This document shows positions 25,291 through 33,754 of a stretch of 64,000 nt of DNA, piece by piece. The translations under genes and the position numbers were made by a program. Every line of letters starts with the position of its first letter. Positions within the stretch are counted from its first letter, which is position 1. Where the stretch lies: the NCBI RefSeq assembly GCF_006912135.1, contig NZ_VIRS01000008.1, forward strand, positions 1-64,000. Reading direction: 5' to 3'. The notes below the pieces were generated by a model. The model was not told the DNA's origin, did no database searches, and worked only from the letters and a program-made list of their open reading frames with translations. The DNA is from Cryptosporangium phraense. GTDB taxonomy: Bacteria > Actinomycetota > Actinomycetes > Mycobacteriales > Cryptosporangiaceae.

Positions 25291-26445
25291 ATGTCGTCGG
25301 AGCACTCACCACCGGCCCGGCAGATGTGGCCGCTGTACGCCGCCGGGTTCACCACCGCGTTCGGGGCGCACGGTATCGCGGCCAACCTGGGCGGGTTCTC
25401 CGACGACGCGGTCACGTCTCTGCTGGTCCTGGGCGGGCTGCTCGCGCTCTACGACGGTGCCGAGATCGTGCTCAAACCGCTGTTCGGCACGCTCGCCGAC
25501 CGCGTCGGGGCGCGTCCGGTGCTGCTCGGTGGGCTCGTCGCGTTCGCGGTCGCGTCGGCCGTGTACGTGGTGGCCGACAGCCACGGCTGGCTCTGGGCCG
25601 CCCGGCTGGGCCAGGGCGCGGCCGCGTCGGCGTTCTCGCCGGCGGCGTCGGCGCTGGTCGCGCGGATGAACCCGGCGGCCAGGCGCGGACGGGCGTTCGG
25701 GTCGTACGGGTTCTACAAGTCGATCGGGTACACGCTCGGGCCGCTGCTCGGCGGCGTCCTCGTGTGGGCGGGCGGCCTGCGGTTGCTGTTCGCCGTGCTG
25801 GCCGTGCTGGGTGCGGCGGTCGCGGTCTGGGCGTTGGTGGCCGTGCCGGTCGTGCCACCGACAGCCAAGGTCCGGCAGACGCTGGTCGACCTCTTCCGGC
25901 GGCTGACCGACCCGGTGTTCCTCGTCCCGACCGGGGCACTGGCCGGGGCCACCGCCGCGCTCTCGGCCGGCGTCGGGTTCCTGCCGGTCAGCGGCCGGGT
26001 CGCCGGGCTCGGGACGGTGGCCACCGGCGCGGCGGTGTCCCTGCTGGCCGCGTGCGCCGCGGTCGTCCAGCCGCGTACCGGCCGGGCGCTGGACGAGGGG
26101 CGTCTCTCCGCGCGCACTGGGTTGTGGGCCGGCCTGGTCGTGACCGCGGCCGGGCTCGCCTGCGCGATGCTGCCCGGTCTGGCCGGGGTGCTCGCCGGGG
26201 CGGCGCTGATCGGCGTCGGCACCGGGATGATCACGCCGCTGGGGTTCGCCGCCCTGGCCGCCGGTACTCCGTCCGAGCGGATCGGCCAGACGATGGGTGC
26301 GGCCGAACTCGGCCGGGAGGCCGGTGACGCGGGCGGTCCGCTGTTGGTCGCCGCGGTGGCGTCGATTGCGACGCTGACGTACGGATTCGCGGCGCTGGCG
26401 GTGCTGCTCCTGGTGGGCGCGGTGCTCGTCGCGATGCGCGAATAG
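25291..26445 (+). CDS. MFS transporter
   Basis: A 384-residue major facilitator protein with about 12 membrane segments. Motif A-like sequence is visible as KPLFGTLADRVGARPV, and a drug-exporter-like stretch follows as GQGAAASAFSPAASALVARM. A second copy of the fold's GAELGREAG appears near the C-terminus. The substrate is unknown. It is the last gene of a tightly spaced four-gene unit and is followed by a strong terminator at 26499-26540. Confidence 0.9.
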   Translation: MSSEHSPPARQMWPLYAAGFTTAFGAHGIAANLGGFSDDAVTSLLVLGGLLALYDGAEIVLKPLFGTLADRVGARPVLLGGLVAFAVASAVYVVADSHGWLWAARLGQGAAASAFSPAASALVARMNPAARRGRAFGSYGFYKSIGYTLGPLLGGVLVWAGGLRLLFAVLAVLGAAVAVWALVAVPVVPPTAKVRQTLVDLFRRLTDPVFLVPTGALAGATAALSAGVGFLPVSGRVAGLGTVATGAAVSLLAACAAVVQPRTGRALDEGRLSARTGLWAGLVVTAAGLACAMLPGLAGVLAGAALIGVGTGMITPLGFAALAAGTPSERIGQTMGAAELGREAGDAGGPLLVAAVASIATLTYGFAALAVLLLVGAVLVAMRE

Positions 26446-26498
26446 GCCGGGGGCTTTTCTGGCGGGGGCTTTTCCGGGCGGGGCACGGCTGAATGGGG

Positions 26499-26540
26499 AG
26501 CGGGGTGCGGCCGGTGAATTCCGGCCGCACCCCGCTTTCT
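26499..26540. terminator. Strong hairpin terminator
   Basis: A 16-bp perfect stem (26499-26514 with 26521-26536, loop TGAATT) runs into TTTCT. It closes the DUF4242-MFS unit on the plus strand. The preceding bases 26446-26485 also hold two GGGGGCTTTT repeats. No gene is seen from 26541 to 26714. Confidence 0.85.
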
Positions 26541-26714
26541 CCTATCAGCGATGCGGTTCCACTGGCTCCTCCTGGTCGTCGCCGTTTCCTCGGCGTGGAG
26601 CGAGCGAGCCGCGGAAGCCCCCTCCGACCCCGCGACGTCTCGATCCACGAGCGGGAAGCCTGCCGGTCAGAACGTGTTTCGGCTGGGCAGGCCTGCCCGT
26701 GGAGCGATGTGCGG

Positions 26715-27566
26715 TCAGTCGCGGTGGAGGAGAGCGAGATCGTCGATCGTGATCTGACGGCGACGCACCAGGAGGTGCGCGACCTCGTAGTAGTCCGGCA
26801 GGGCCAAAGCCCGGCGCCGACGGATCTCCTGATCCTCGTCCAGCACCGGCCCGAAGAGCCGAATACCTTTGTGGACGATCGTCGGCGTGGCGGGCAGACC
26901 GAGTTCGCGCTCCTCGAGACGACGGCGGGCCTCGACCCGTTCGCGGAGCTCGGGAACCTCGGTCAGGTACAGGTCGCAGAGCCGTTTGACCAGGTCACGG
27001 ATCTGCTTCCGGCTGCGGTTGACCAGCCGGCGCTGTACCTCCTCGTACGATGCCGGGAGCTGCTTACCCTGCAGCAGCGGCTCGCAGAGCGCGATCGCCA
27101 CCGGCCGGAGATACGACGGGATCGGTGGCATGCTCGTCGTCGGCCGGTCGTCGAGAACGGCGGGCAACGCGGGCTCGATGCGCTGCTGGGCCACCACCAG
27201 GACGCAGCCGTCCGGGCCCTGGATGTAGGCCAGGTCGCCGGGGATCGTCTGCGCCGCGCCCGGGTCCGGCCGGGCCGGATCGCGCGGTGGTAGCGGTGGC
27301 AGCGGTGGAAGGCCCGGTTGGGTGATCCACAGTTCGTGCTTTTCGGAGAGGTTGCGGACCCAGAGTTCCCCCTCGTATCGCCAGATCCGGCCGGCGACTC
27401 GAGAAAGTGACTCTCGGTTGATCGCCGAAAAGATGATCAGGTCGCAGTCGTCGTCGCGACCGAACGTGATGCGGTCTCCGTCCTTCGTGAATGTGAATTT
27501 CTCGTCCGGCTCATATAAGTACCAAACGGACAAGATAGGGTCACGCGGAATTTCCCCCTGTGCCAT
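26715..27566 (-). CDS. FHA domain protein
   Basis: A 283-residue protein. Residues ~25-95 look like a forkhead-associated domain (DRITFGRDDDCDLIIFSAIN, then GRIWRYEGELWVRNLSEKHE), which normally binds phosphothreonine peptides. The usual histidine after the SxxH serine is not evident. A Pro-rich linker (GLPPLPPLPPRDPARPDPG) follows. The C-terminal half is helical and charged with a possible winged-helix-like stretch (YEEVQRRLVNRSRKQIRDLV). No partner kinase lies next to it; the closest is at 47647. It is isolated, with repeat DNA upstream. The ATG at 27566 has weak ribosome-site evidence. Confidence 0.75.
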   Translation of the reverse strand: MAQGEIPRDPILSVWYLYEPDEKFTFTKDGDRITFGRDDDCDLIIFSAINRESLSRVAGRIWRYEGELWVRNLSEKHELWITQPGLPPLPPLPPRDPARPDPGAAQTIPGDLAYIQGPDGCVLVVAQQRIEPALPAVLDDRPTTSMPPIPSYLRPVAIALCEPLLQGKQLPASYEEVQRRLVNRSRKQIRDLVKRLCDLYLTEVPELRERVEARRRLEERELGLPATPTIVHKGIRLFGPVLDEDQEIRRRRALALPDYYEVAHLLVRRRQITIDDLALLHRD

Positions 27567-27960
27567 TTCCCCCAGCCCCCACTGTTGGTTGTTACCCCCT
27601 GTGCATCCATTCTGCTTTGTGCGGGCAAGTTTTTGACTACGAATAGTTGCGGCGGTCGGAATTGGCCGGTGAGGGGGTTGGTCTTGGGGCCAGCGGGGTC
27701 GTGTGCCGGTCGGCGCGGATGCTGCCGCGGTGAGCCCCGGACGAACAACCTGGGGAACCCGTGCCGATGCCGTTGCATTGGGCCGTGTTGTGCTGACTCG
27801 CGCCGCGCCCGGCTGTCTGCTCCGCGCTGCGCCACCGTGGCGCCTGCTCTTGCGGTGGCGGGCGGCCGGTAGGTACCCGGGTCGCCGTGCTCCGGCTCAC
27901 GGATGGCGGGCACGCCGAGCCGGTGTCGTGGCTGGGCAGCTTGGAGAACCCGCGCCGTCG
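27567..27960. other. Region without a supported gene
   Basis: About 0.4 kb between the FHA gene start and the repeat block. Frames are open on both strands but switch composition, have no convincing start and match no family I know. The first ~60 bases presumably hold the FHA promoter. Confidence 0.5.
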
Positions 27961-29660
27961 CCGGCCCGGCCGCTCGCAGCCACCGCGGCCGCCACCGCCG
28001 CGAACGGTCGTCGGAGCCGCCATCGCCGCCGTAGCGGCCACCGCCACCGCGGTCACCGCCGCTGCGGCCGTTGCAATCGCTCCCGCCACCGCTGCGGCGG
28101 CCGCCGCATCCGTCATCGCCACCACCACCATGACCGCTGCCGCGTCCACCGGCACTCCACTGCCCGCCGCCGGCGGCGCTTTGCGGCCGCACCTGCACCG
28201 CCACTGCCGCAGCCACCGCCGCCGTTGCAGCGGCACCCGCTGCCATTGGCACCGCCACCGCCACCGGCACCGCCGCCGTTGCGTCCGCAGCCTTCGCTAC
28301 CGCCGCCGTTGCAGCGGCACCCGCTGCCACCGGCACCGCCGCCGTTGCGGCCGCCCCCGCAGCCGCTGCTACCGCAGTCGTTGCGGCCGTTTCCACTGCA
28401 GCTATCGCTACCGCCGCCGTTGCGGCGCCCGTTGCCGCTGCCACCGGCACCGCCGCCGTTGCGTCCGCAGCCACCGCTACCGCCACCGCCGCCGTGGCAG
28501 CGGCACCCGCTGCCATCGGCGCCGCCGCCGCCTCCGCAGCCGCTGCTACCGCAGTCGTTGCGGCCGTTTCCACTGCAGCTATCGCTACCGCCGCCGTTGC
28601 GGCGCCCGTTGCCGCAGCTACCGCCGCCGATGCGGCGCCCGCCGCCGCTCCCACCGGCACCGCCACCGTTGCGTCGGCAGCCACCGCTACCGCCGCCGCC
28701 GTCGCACCCGCGCCCGCGCCCGCTGCCGCAGCCACCGCCTCTGTTGCGGCCGCACCTGCACCCGCGCCCGCTGCCGTAGTCACCGCCGCCGTTGCCGCGG
28801 CACCTGCTGCCATCGGCACCGCCGCCGTTGCGGCCGCCTCCGCAGCCGCTGCTACCGCCGTAGTCACCGTCGGCGTTGCGGCGCGTCCGTTGCCGCTGCC
28901 GCCGGCCCCGCCATCGTTGCGGTCCGCAGCCGCCGCTCCCGCCGCCGTCGCACCTGCACCTGCGCCCGCTGCCGTAGTCACCGCCGCCGTTGCCGCGGCA
29001 CCTGCTGCCATCGGCACCGCCGCCGTTGCGGCCGCCTCCGCAGCCGCTGCTACCGCCGTAGTCACCGTCGGCGTTCTGGCGCGTCCGTTGCCGCTGCCAC
29101 CGGCACCGCCATCGTTGCGGTCAGCAGCCGCCGCTCCCGCCGCCGTCGCGGCCGCACCTGCGCCCGCTGCCGTAGCCACCGCGGCCGTCGCGGCCGCTTC
29201 CACTGCAGCTACCGCTACCGCCGCCGTGCGGCGCGTCCGTTGCCGCTGCCAGCGGCACCGTCGGCGTTGCGGCGCGTCCGTTGCCGCTGCCACCGGCACC
29301 GTTGCGTCCGCAGCCGCCGCTACCGCCGCCGTGCGGCGCGCCAGTTGTCGCTGCCACCGGCACCGCCATCGTTGTGGTCCGCAGCCGCCGCTCCCGCCGC
29401 CTTCGCACCTGCACCTGCGCCCGCTGCCGTAGCCACCGCCGCCGTTGCGGCCGCTTCCACTGCAGCTACCGCTACCGCCGCCGTGCGGCGCGTCCGTTGC
29501 CGCTGCCAGCGGCACCGTCGGCGTTGCGGCGTGCCCGTTGCCGCTGCCACCGGCACCGTTGCAGCCGCAGCCGCAGCCGCAGCCACAGCCGGCGCCGTTG
29601 CGGCCGTACCTGCGTCCGCGCCCGCTGCCGTAGTCACCGCCGACGTTGCGGCGCGTCGGC
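27961..29660. repeat. Low-complexity tandem-repeat block
   Basis: About 1.7 kb built from near-repeats of GCCGCCGTTGCGGCC-like units. The plus strand reads Ala/Val/Thr-rich, Pro-rich or Arg/Cys-rich by frame, and the minus strand reads Gly-rich (GGAGGSGNGR) or Ala-rich. Higher-order units of 177, 198 and 257 bases are visible. The Ala-rich plus frame shifts near 28190 and after 29170, where the 257-base unit is not a multiple of three, so no single frame covers the block. It may be a decayed or phase-variable repeat-protein gene, or non-coding. Confidence 0.8.
28771..29166. repeat. Two near-identical 198-bp tandem units
   Basis: CTGCCGTAG recurs at 28771, 28969 and 29167, giving two units of 198 bases that differ at only about a dozen positions. 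198 is a multiple of three, so the minus-strand reading repeats with a 66-residue period containing DRNDGGAGGSGNGR. The next copy is 257 bases further and out of phase. Confidence 0.85.
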
Positions 29661-29714
29661 TGCCGTAGCCACCATCACCGCCGTTGGGGCCGCTTCCATG
29701 GCCGCCCCCGCCGC

Positions 29715-29821
29715 ATCGGTGCTCGGTGGGGCATCGTCGCGGCGGTCCTGTTGTTGCTGGCTCTCGTCTCGGTGGGTCAGTGTCTCGGCGTGCGGCGGTC
29801 CGGTGGCGGGGCGGTGAGGTA
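29715..29821 (+). other. Possible C-terminal membrane-anchor coding segment
   Basis: Plus-strand codons from 29715 read IGARWGIVAAVLLLLALVSV, then GQCLGVRRSGGGAVR and a stop at 29819-29821. This is a classic single membrane helix with a basic tail. It shares frame with the Ala-rich plus-strand reading of 28494-29432 but is separated from it by a stop. It may be the 3' end of a broken repeat-protein gene; chance in GC-rich DNA is not excluded. Confidence 0.35.
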
Positions 29822-29867
29822 GCGGCCTATCGGCTTGATTGGGCCGGCGTGCGGTGGGCGGGCCGGG

Positions 29868-30329
29868 CTAGGGGCGGGGGCGCCAGCGTTTCCAGTGGGC
29901 GGTGGCGGTGGCTCGGGGCTTGTCGTCCCAGATCAGCTCCACCTCCGCGGTCATCTCGGCCTCACTGGCGGCCGTGATCGTCGCCCGGAGTTCTACTGCC
30001 TCGTGCAGAGGACTCGGGCGTAGGTAGCGCACGTTCAGGCCCGCCGTCACGTACGGCAGCGCGGCGCCCGGGAGGGCGGGCCAGCCTCGGTGGGTCGCTT
30101 CGGACGTCACGGCGGCGGCGCTGTGGCAATCGAGGACCGTCGAGATGATGCCGCCGTTGAGGTAGCCCAGCCCGTTGTCGTGTTCCGGCCACGGGGTGAA
30201 CGTGGCGACCACGTAGCCGTCCGCTTCGTAGCTCCGAAGTTTCAGTCCGCGGTCGTTGGCGTGCCCGCATCCGAAGCAGGCCAGGTCCGGATAGAGCCGT
30301 TCCTGAATGCTCAGCACCTCGTCGGTCAT
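29868..30329 (-). CDS. PaaI-like hotdog thioesterase
   Basis: A 153-residue single-domain hotdog protein. ACFGCGHANDRGLKLR near the N-terminus is typical of the PaaI/YbdB-like group. LNGGIISTVLDCHSAAAVTS carries the catalytic-helix region (Asp in place of the more common Glu). It would hydrolyse an acyl-CoA thioester, substrate unknown. The ATG at 30329 is used; the 22-residue longer frame is Arg-rich and extends into the promoter region of the divergent HNH gene at 30415. Confidence 0.87.
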   Translation of the reverse strand: MTDEVLSIQERLYPDLACFGCGHANDRGLKLRSYEADGYVVATFTPWPEHDNGLGYLNGGIISTVLDCHSAAAVTSEATHRGWPALPGAALPYVTAGLNVRYLRPSPLHEAVELRATITAASEAEMTAEVELIWDDKPRATATAHWKRWRPRP

Positions 30330-30414
30330 GCCCCGATCGTGCCTTATACCGAGGTAATTCCGTTGTCGGGGACTGCGCCGGGGTCCCACCATCAACCGAA
30401 AGAAAGGAGACCCG

Positions 30415-30852
30415 GTGGACGTCCTCGTATTGAACGCCGACCTCGGCCCGCTGCACCGGGTCAGTTTCCGGCACGCGGTCCGGATGTTGGTCCGACGCGT
30501 CGCCGAGGTGCACGAGTCTCACCCCGGCCGCCTTGTCGGCACCTATCCGGCGCCTCGGGTCGTGCGGCTCGTGAACTACGTCGTGACCCGGTGGCGGCAC
30601 AGTCGTGGGCCGGGCTGGTCCCGGGCCGGTGTACTGGCTCGGGACGGGCGTCGCTGCGGGTACTGCGGACGCCCGGCCTCGACCGTCGATCACGTGCTGC
30701 CGCGGTCGCGCGGCGGGGTCAACAGCTGGTCGAACACGGTCGCGGCCTGCGGTCCGTGCAACCAGCGGAAGGGTGACCGGACGCCGGCCGAGGCCCGGAT
30801 GCCCCTCCGCCTCACCCCCGCGTCGCCCACCTGGTCGGCCCTGGCCCGCTGA
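30415..30852 (+). CDS. HNH endonuclease
   Basis: A 145-residue protein common in actinobacteria. The zinc-bound ββα-metal nuclease core is CGYC (Cys81, Cys84), Asp92-His93 in VDHVLPRSRGG, and NTVAACGPCNQRKGD (Cys112, Cys115). The first 65 residues (VLVLNADLGPLHRVSFRHAV) match the free-standing HNH family that is not part of an intron or restriction system. The GTG start has an excellent AAAGGAG site (30403-30409). It probably nicks or cuts DNA in repair, but its true role is unknown. It is divergent from the thioesterase. Confidence 0.9.
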   Translation: MDVLVLNADLGPLHRVSFRHAVRMLVRRVAEVHESHPGRLVGTYPAPRVVRLVNYVVTRWRHSRGPGWSRAGVLARDGRRCGYCGRPASTVDHVLPRSRGGVNSWSNTVAACGPCNQRKGDRTPAEARMPLRLTPASPTWSALAR

Positions 30853-30984
30853 TCGAACCCGACGCATCCGGCGAGGGGCACCCCCAACGGCGCCCCCGCC
30901 GGCCGCGGCCGGGGCCGGGGCCGGGGCCTCGCCTTGCTCGGCGGCGCCCCGCCGGCCCGGGCGCGGCCTCGCTACGCTCGGGGC

Positions 30985-31422
30985 GTGCGGCGCGTGCCCG
31001 GGGACCTGCTCGTCCACCTGCGACGAGCCCGCGACCACGCCGACCTCCACTACCGCGAACCGCTCGACCTCGAAACACTGGCCACCGTCGCCGGCCTCTC
31101 CAAGTACTACTTCCAGCGCACCTTCACCGCGACCTACGGGCTCTCACCCGCGGCCTACGTCTCGCAACGCCGGGTCGAACGGGCCCAGGACCTCCTCCGC
31201 GCCACCAACCTCACGGTCACCGAGGTCTGCGTCGAGGTCGGCTTCGCCAGCCTGGGATCGTTCAGCAGCCGCTTCCGCGACCTCGTCGGCGAGACCCCGA
31301 CGGAATTCCAGCGCCGCTGGGCTGCCTCCGGCGCACCCCACATCCCGGGCTGCTTCATCCTGATGTGGGGTCTGGCGGAAAGAGCAAGCGAGGAGAAGCC
31401 CCCTCCCGACGAGCAAAACTAA
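30985..31422 (+). CDS. Short AraC-type regulator
   Basis: A 145-residue protein consisting almost only of an AraC DNA-binding domain: DLETLATVAGLSKYYFQRTF in the first helix-turn-helix and TEVCVEVGFASLGSFSSRFR in the second, ending ETPTEFQRR. A ~35-residue tail (CFILMWGLAERASEEKPPPD) has no sensing domain. The GTG at 30985 is chosen because it lies just before DLLVHLRRARDHADLHYREP; the longer frame reads through an Arg/Pro-rich GGGGCC repeat at 30900-30930. The VOC gene follows by 10 bases, so the two form a unit. Confidence 0.85.
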   Translation: MRRVPGDLLVHLRRARDHADLHYREPLDLETLATVAGLSKYYFQRTFTATYGLSPAAYVSQRRVERAQDLLRATNLTVTEVCVEVGFASLGSFSSRFRDLVGETPTEFQRRWAASGAPHIPGCFILMWGLAERASEEKPPPDEQN

Positions 31423-31432
31423 CCTCACCCGC

Positions 31433-31849
31433 ATGATCACGAACATCGCCATCACCAGCGTCTTCGTCAAGGACGTCGACGCCTCCAAGGCCTTCTACAT
31501 CGACGTACTCGGGTTCGCCGAGCACACCGACATCACGCTCTCCGACGGCTCCTACCGCTGGTGCACGGTCATGCACCCGAGCCAGCCCGAACTCCAGGTC
31601 CACCTCACGGTCCCGGGGCCGCCGCACTCGCCCGAGATGGTCGACGCGATCACCCGGGCGCTGGACGAAGGCGGCATGCACGGCCTCGGCCTGAGCGTCG
31701 ACGACTGCCGGAAGACCTACGACGACCTGCTGGCCAAGGGCGTCGAGTTCATCCAAGCCCCGGAGGAGCGCCCGTACGGCGTCGAGGCCGTCGCCCGGGA
31801 CAACTCCGGTAACTGGATGGTGCTCGTCGAGCCCCGTCCGTTCAGCTGA
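31433..31849 (+). CDS. VOC family protein
   Basis: A 138-residue glyoxalase-like protein: TNIAITSVFVKDVDASKAFY, then IDVLGFAEHTDITLSDGSYR and GLGLSVDDCRKTYDDLLAKG, ending DNSGNWMVLVEPRPF. One or two metal-ligand positions are plausible but unassigned. It lies 10 bases after the AraC-type regulator, an arrangement common for small-molecule detoxification pairs. The gluconokinase gene follows after 17 bases and may belong to the same message. Confidence 0.88.
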   Translation: MITNIAITSVFVKDVDASKAFYIDVLGFAEHTDITLSDGSYRWCTVMHPSQPELQVHLTVPGPPHSPEMVDAITRALDEGGMHGLGLSVDDCRKTYDDLLAKGVEFIQAPEERPYGVEAVARDNSGNWMVLVEPRPFS

Positions 31850-31866
31850 CACTACGATCGGGCGAT

Positions 31867-32364
31867 ATGCGAGCAACGAAGCCGACCGTCGTCGTGATGG
31901 GTGTGACCGGTTGCGGTAAGAGCACGATCGGGCAGCTCCTGGCCGAGAAGCTCGGCGTCGACTTCGCCGAGGGCGACGACCTGCACCCGCCGGAGAACAT
32001 CGCCAAGATGACCGCCGGTCACCCGCTGACCGACGAGGACCGGTGGCCGTGGCTCGCCAGGATCGCCGACTGGCTCCGGGATCACGCCGCCGACGGCGGC
32101 GTGATCCCGTGCTCGTCGCTCAAGCGCGCCTACCGCGACAAGCTGCGCGAAGGCGATCCGGACGTCTGGTTCCTGCACGTGGACGTCGACCGGGAGACGA
32201 TTCTCAAGCGGGTGAGCGAGCGCAAGCACCACTTCATGCCGGTGTCGCTCGTCGACTCGCAGTTCGCGACCCTCGAACTGCTCCAGGACGACGAGAACGG
32301 CGCCGCGATCGACGGCACGCAGACGCCCGAGCAGATCGTCGAGGAGGCGTTGAACCGGCTATGA
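31867..32364 (+). CDS. gntK: Gluconokinase
   Basis: A 165-residue small P-loop kinase that phosphorylates gluconate to 6-phosphogluconate. Walker A is GVTGCGKST at residues 12-20. The family-specific EGDDLHPPENIAKM and GHPLTDEDRWPWL follow, and KRAYRDKLREG is the lid region. Its product enters the oxidative pentose phosphate pathway, as does the zwf product at 18125. The stop overlaps the LigD-polymerase ATG (ATGA), so the two are translationally coupled. I know no reason why gluconate phosphorylation and DNA repair should be linked. Confidence 0.95.
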   Translation: MRATKPTVVVMGVTGCGKSTIGQLLAEKLGVDFAEGDDLHPPENIAKMTAGHPLTDEDRWPWLARIADWLRDHAADGGVIPCSSLKRAYRDKLREGDPDVWFLHVDVDRETILKRVSERKHHFMPVSLVDSQFATLELLQDDENGAAIDGTQTPEQIVEEALNRL

Positions 32365-33311
32365 CCGAGCGCGACGGCGTCACCCTGACCAACCTCGACC
32401 AGCCACTGTTCGACGGGTCCGACGCGACCAAGGGCGACCTGGTCGAGTACCTGGACGCCGTCCGCGACCGGATCATCCCGCACCTGCACGACCGGCCGCT
32501 CTCGGTGATGCGGCTGCTGCGCGGCCAGCGGCCGTTCATGCAGAAGAACCTGCCGAAGTACACGCCGGAGTGGGTGCCGCGGGTCGAGCACTGGGCCGAG
32601 TCGTCGCACCGGCAGGTCACCTACGGGCTCTGCAACGACCGGAAGACCCTGCTCTGGTTCGCCAACCAGCGGGCGATCGAGTACCACGCGGCGCTGGTGC
32701 GGGCCGACCACTGGGACCGCCCGACGCACCTGATCATGGACATCGACCCGCCCGAGGGGCACCCGTTCGCGGTCGCGGCGAAGGCCGCGCTGCTGGTCAA
32801 GGCCGCCCTCGACGACGTGAACATGGCCGGCGCGGTGAAGACGAGCGGCGCCAAGGGCCTGCACATCTTCGTGCCGCTGGCCGAAGCGACCCACGAGGAC
32901 GTCGCCGCCGCCCAGCGCGCGCTCGCGGTGCGGGCCGAGAAGCTCGATCCCGCGCTGGCGACCACCGCGTTCATCCGGGAGGACCGCGGCGACAAGGTCT
33001 TCCTCGACGCGACCCGGGCCGGCGGCGCGACCGTCGTGTCGGTGTACAGCCCGCGGATCCGGCCGGGCACCCCGGTTTCGTTCCCGGTGCCCTGGGACGA
33101 CCTCGAATCGGTGTCGCCGCGCGATTTCACGCTGCGGAACGCGTCCGCATTGGTGGAGAAGGCGGACCCGTGGGCCGACGCGATGCCGGCGCCGCAGGCG
33201 TTGGACGCCGGGCTGGTCGCGGAGGGGCACACGATCCCGGTCGCCCGGGTGCAGGCGATGCACGAGGGGAAGCGCCGCAAAGCGGCCGCCCGCAAGCAAG
33301 CGGAGGAATGA
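32361..33311 (+). CDS. LigD-type NHEJ polymerase domain protein
   Basis: A 316-residue stand-alone archaeo-eukaryotic primase fold (the polymerase domain of LigD, PolDom), which fills gaps and adds ribonucleotides during non-homologous end joining. KGDLVEYLDAVRD, MQKNLPKYTPEWV and QRAIEYHA occur early. The metal-binding Asp127 and Asp129 are in IMDIDPPEG, followed by KTSGAKGLHIFVPL, with a third Asp in KVFLDATR. Ku and ligase genes are not in the window. The ATG overlaps gntK and the stop overlaps the hemerythrin gene (both ATGA). It is probably one of several dispersed PolDom copies. Confidence 0.93.
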   Translation: MTERDGVTLTNLDQPLFDGSDATKGDLVEYLDAVRDRIIPHLHDRPLSVMRLLRGQRPFMQKNLPKYTPEWVPRVEHWAESSHRQVTYGLCNDRKTLLWFANQRAIEYHAALVRADHWDRPTHLIMDIDPPEGHPFAVAAKAALLVKAALDDVNMAGAVKTSGAKGLHIFVPLAEATHEDVAAAQRALAVRAEKLDPALATTAFIREDRGDKVFLDATRAGGATVVSVYSPRIRPGTPVSFPVPWDDLESVSPRDFTLRNASALVEKADPWADAMPAPQALDAGLVAEGHTIPVARVQAMHEGKRRKAAARKQAEE

Positions 33312-33754
33312 GGGTTTTGTCCGGCGAGGTCGCAAGCGCGACCGGGCCGGCCCGGGCGGCGGCGTTCGCGGACCTGCGCCGGCTCATCACCGTGCACGAG
33401 ACTGCCGAGCAGCTGGTGCTGCACCCGCGGATGCGCGGCCTGTCCGACGGGGTCGACGCGCTCGTCGCGCAGGAGCACCACGGCACCGAGCTGCTGGCCG
33501 AGCTCGAGCGGCTGGATCCGTCGTCGGCCGACTTCGACGCGCGGTTCACCCGGCTCGCGGTCGAGATCGTCGCGCACGCCGACCACGAGGAGCTCGAGGA
33601 GTTCCCGCTGGTCCGGGAGCGGCTGCCGCTCGAGGAACGGCAGCGGATGGGGCACGCGCTGCGGGTCGCCGAGGACTCGGCCCACCCCGAACCCGCCCAC
33701 CGGGTGGTCGACCGGATCCGCGAGGCACTAGCCGGCCTCTTCAGCTCGCACTGA
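33308..33754 (+). CDS. Hemerythrin-like protein, N-terminally short
   Basis: A 148-residue helical protein with HHE-type histidine motifs: LITVHETAEQLVLHP, VAQEHHGTELLAELE and IVAHADHEELEEFPLV. These bind a di-iron site in hemerythrins used for oxygen or nitric oxide handling. In related proteins a first helix with a DHR-like ligand precedes VHETAE; here it is absent and the protein begins at MRVLSGEVASATG. The ATG at 33308 overlaps the PolDom stop, and the frame has no better start. It may bind iron incompletely. The end overlaps the convergent sigma factor by 27 bases. Confidence 0.8.
   Translation: MRVLSGEVASATGPARAAAFADLRRLITVHETAEQLVLHPRMRGLSDGVDALVAQEHHGTELLAELERLDPSSADFDARFTRLAVEIVAHADHEELEEFPLVRERLPLEERQRMGHALRVAEDSAHPEPAHRVVDRIREALAGLFSSH

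Noticed and set aside
28771-29424. CRISPR-like array
   Set aside because: Units are long, GC-rich and contiguous without unique spacers, and there are no cas genes.
27437-29515. 692-codon minus-strand open frame through the repeat block
   Set aside because: It is open only because of repeat composition, changes character many times and runs into the FHA gene in another frame.
31400-31412. CCCTCCCGACGAG, similar to the -10 side of the ECF42 motif
   Set aside because: No TGTCCT element at the right distance on the minus strand, and it sits in the 3' end of the AraC gene.
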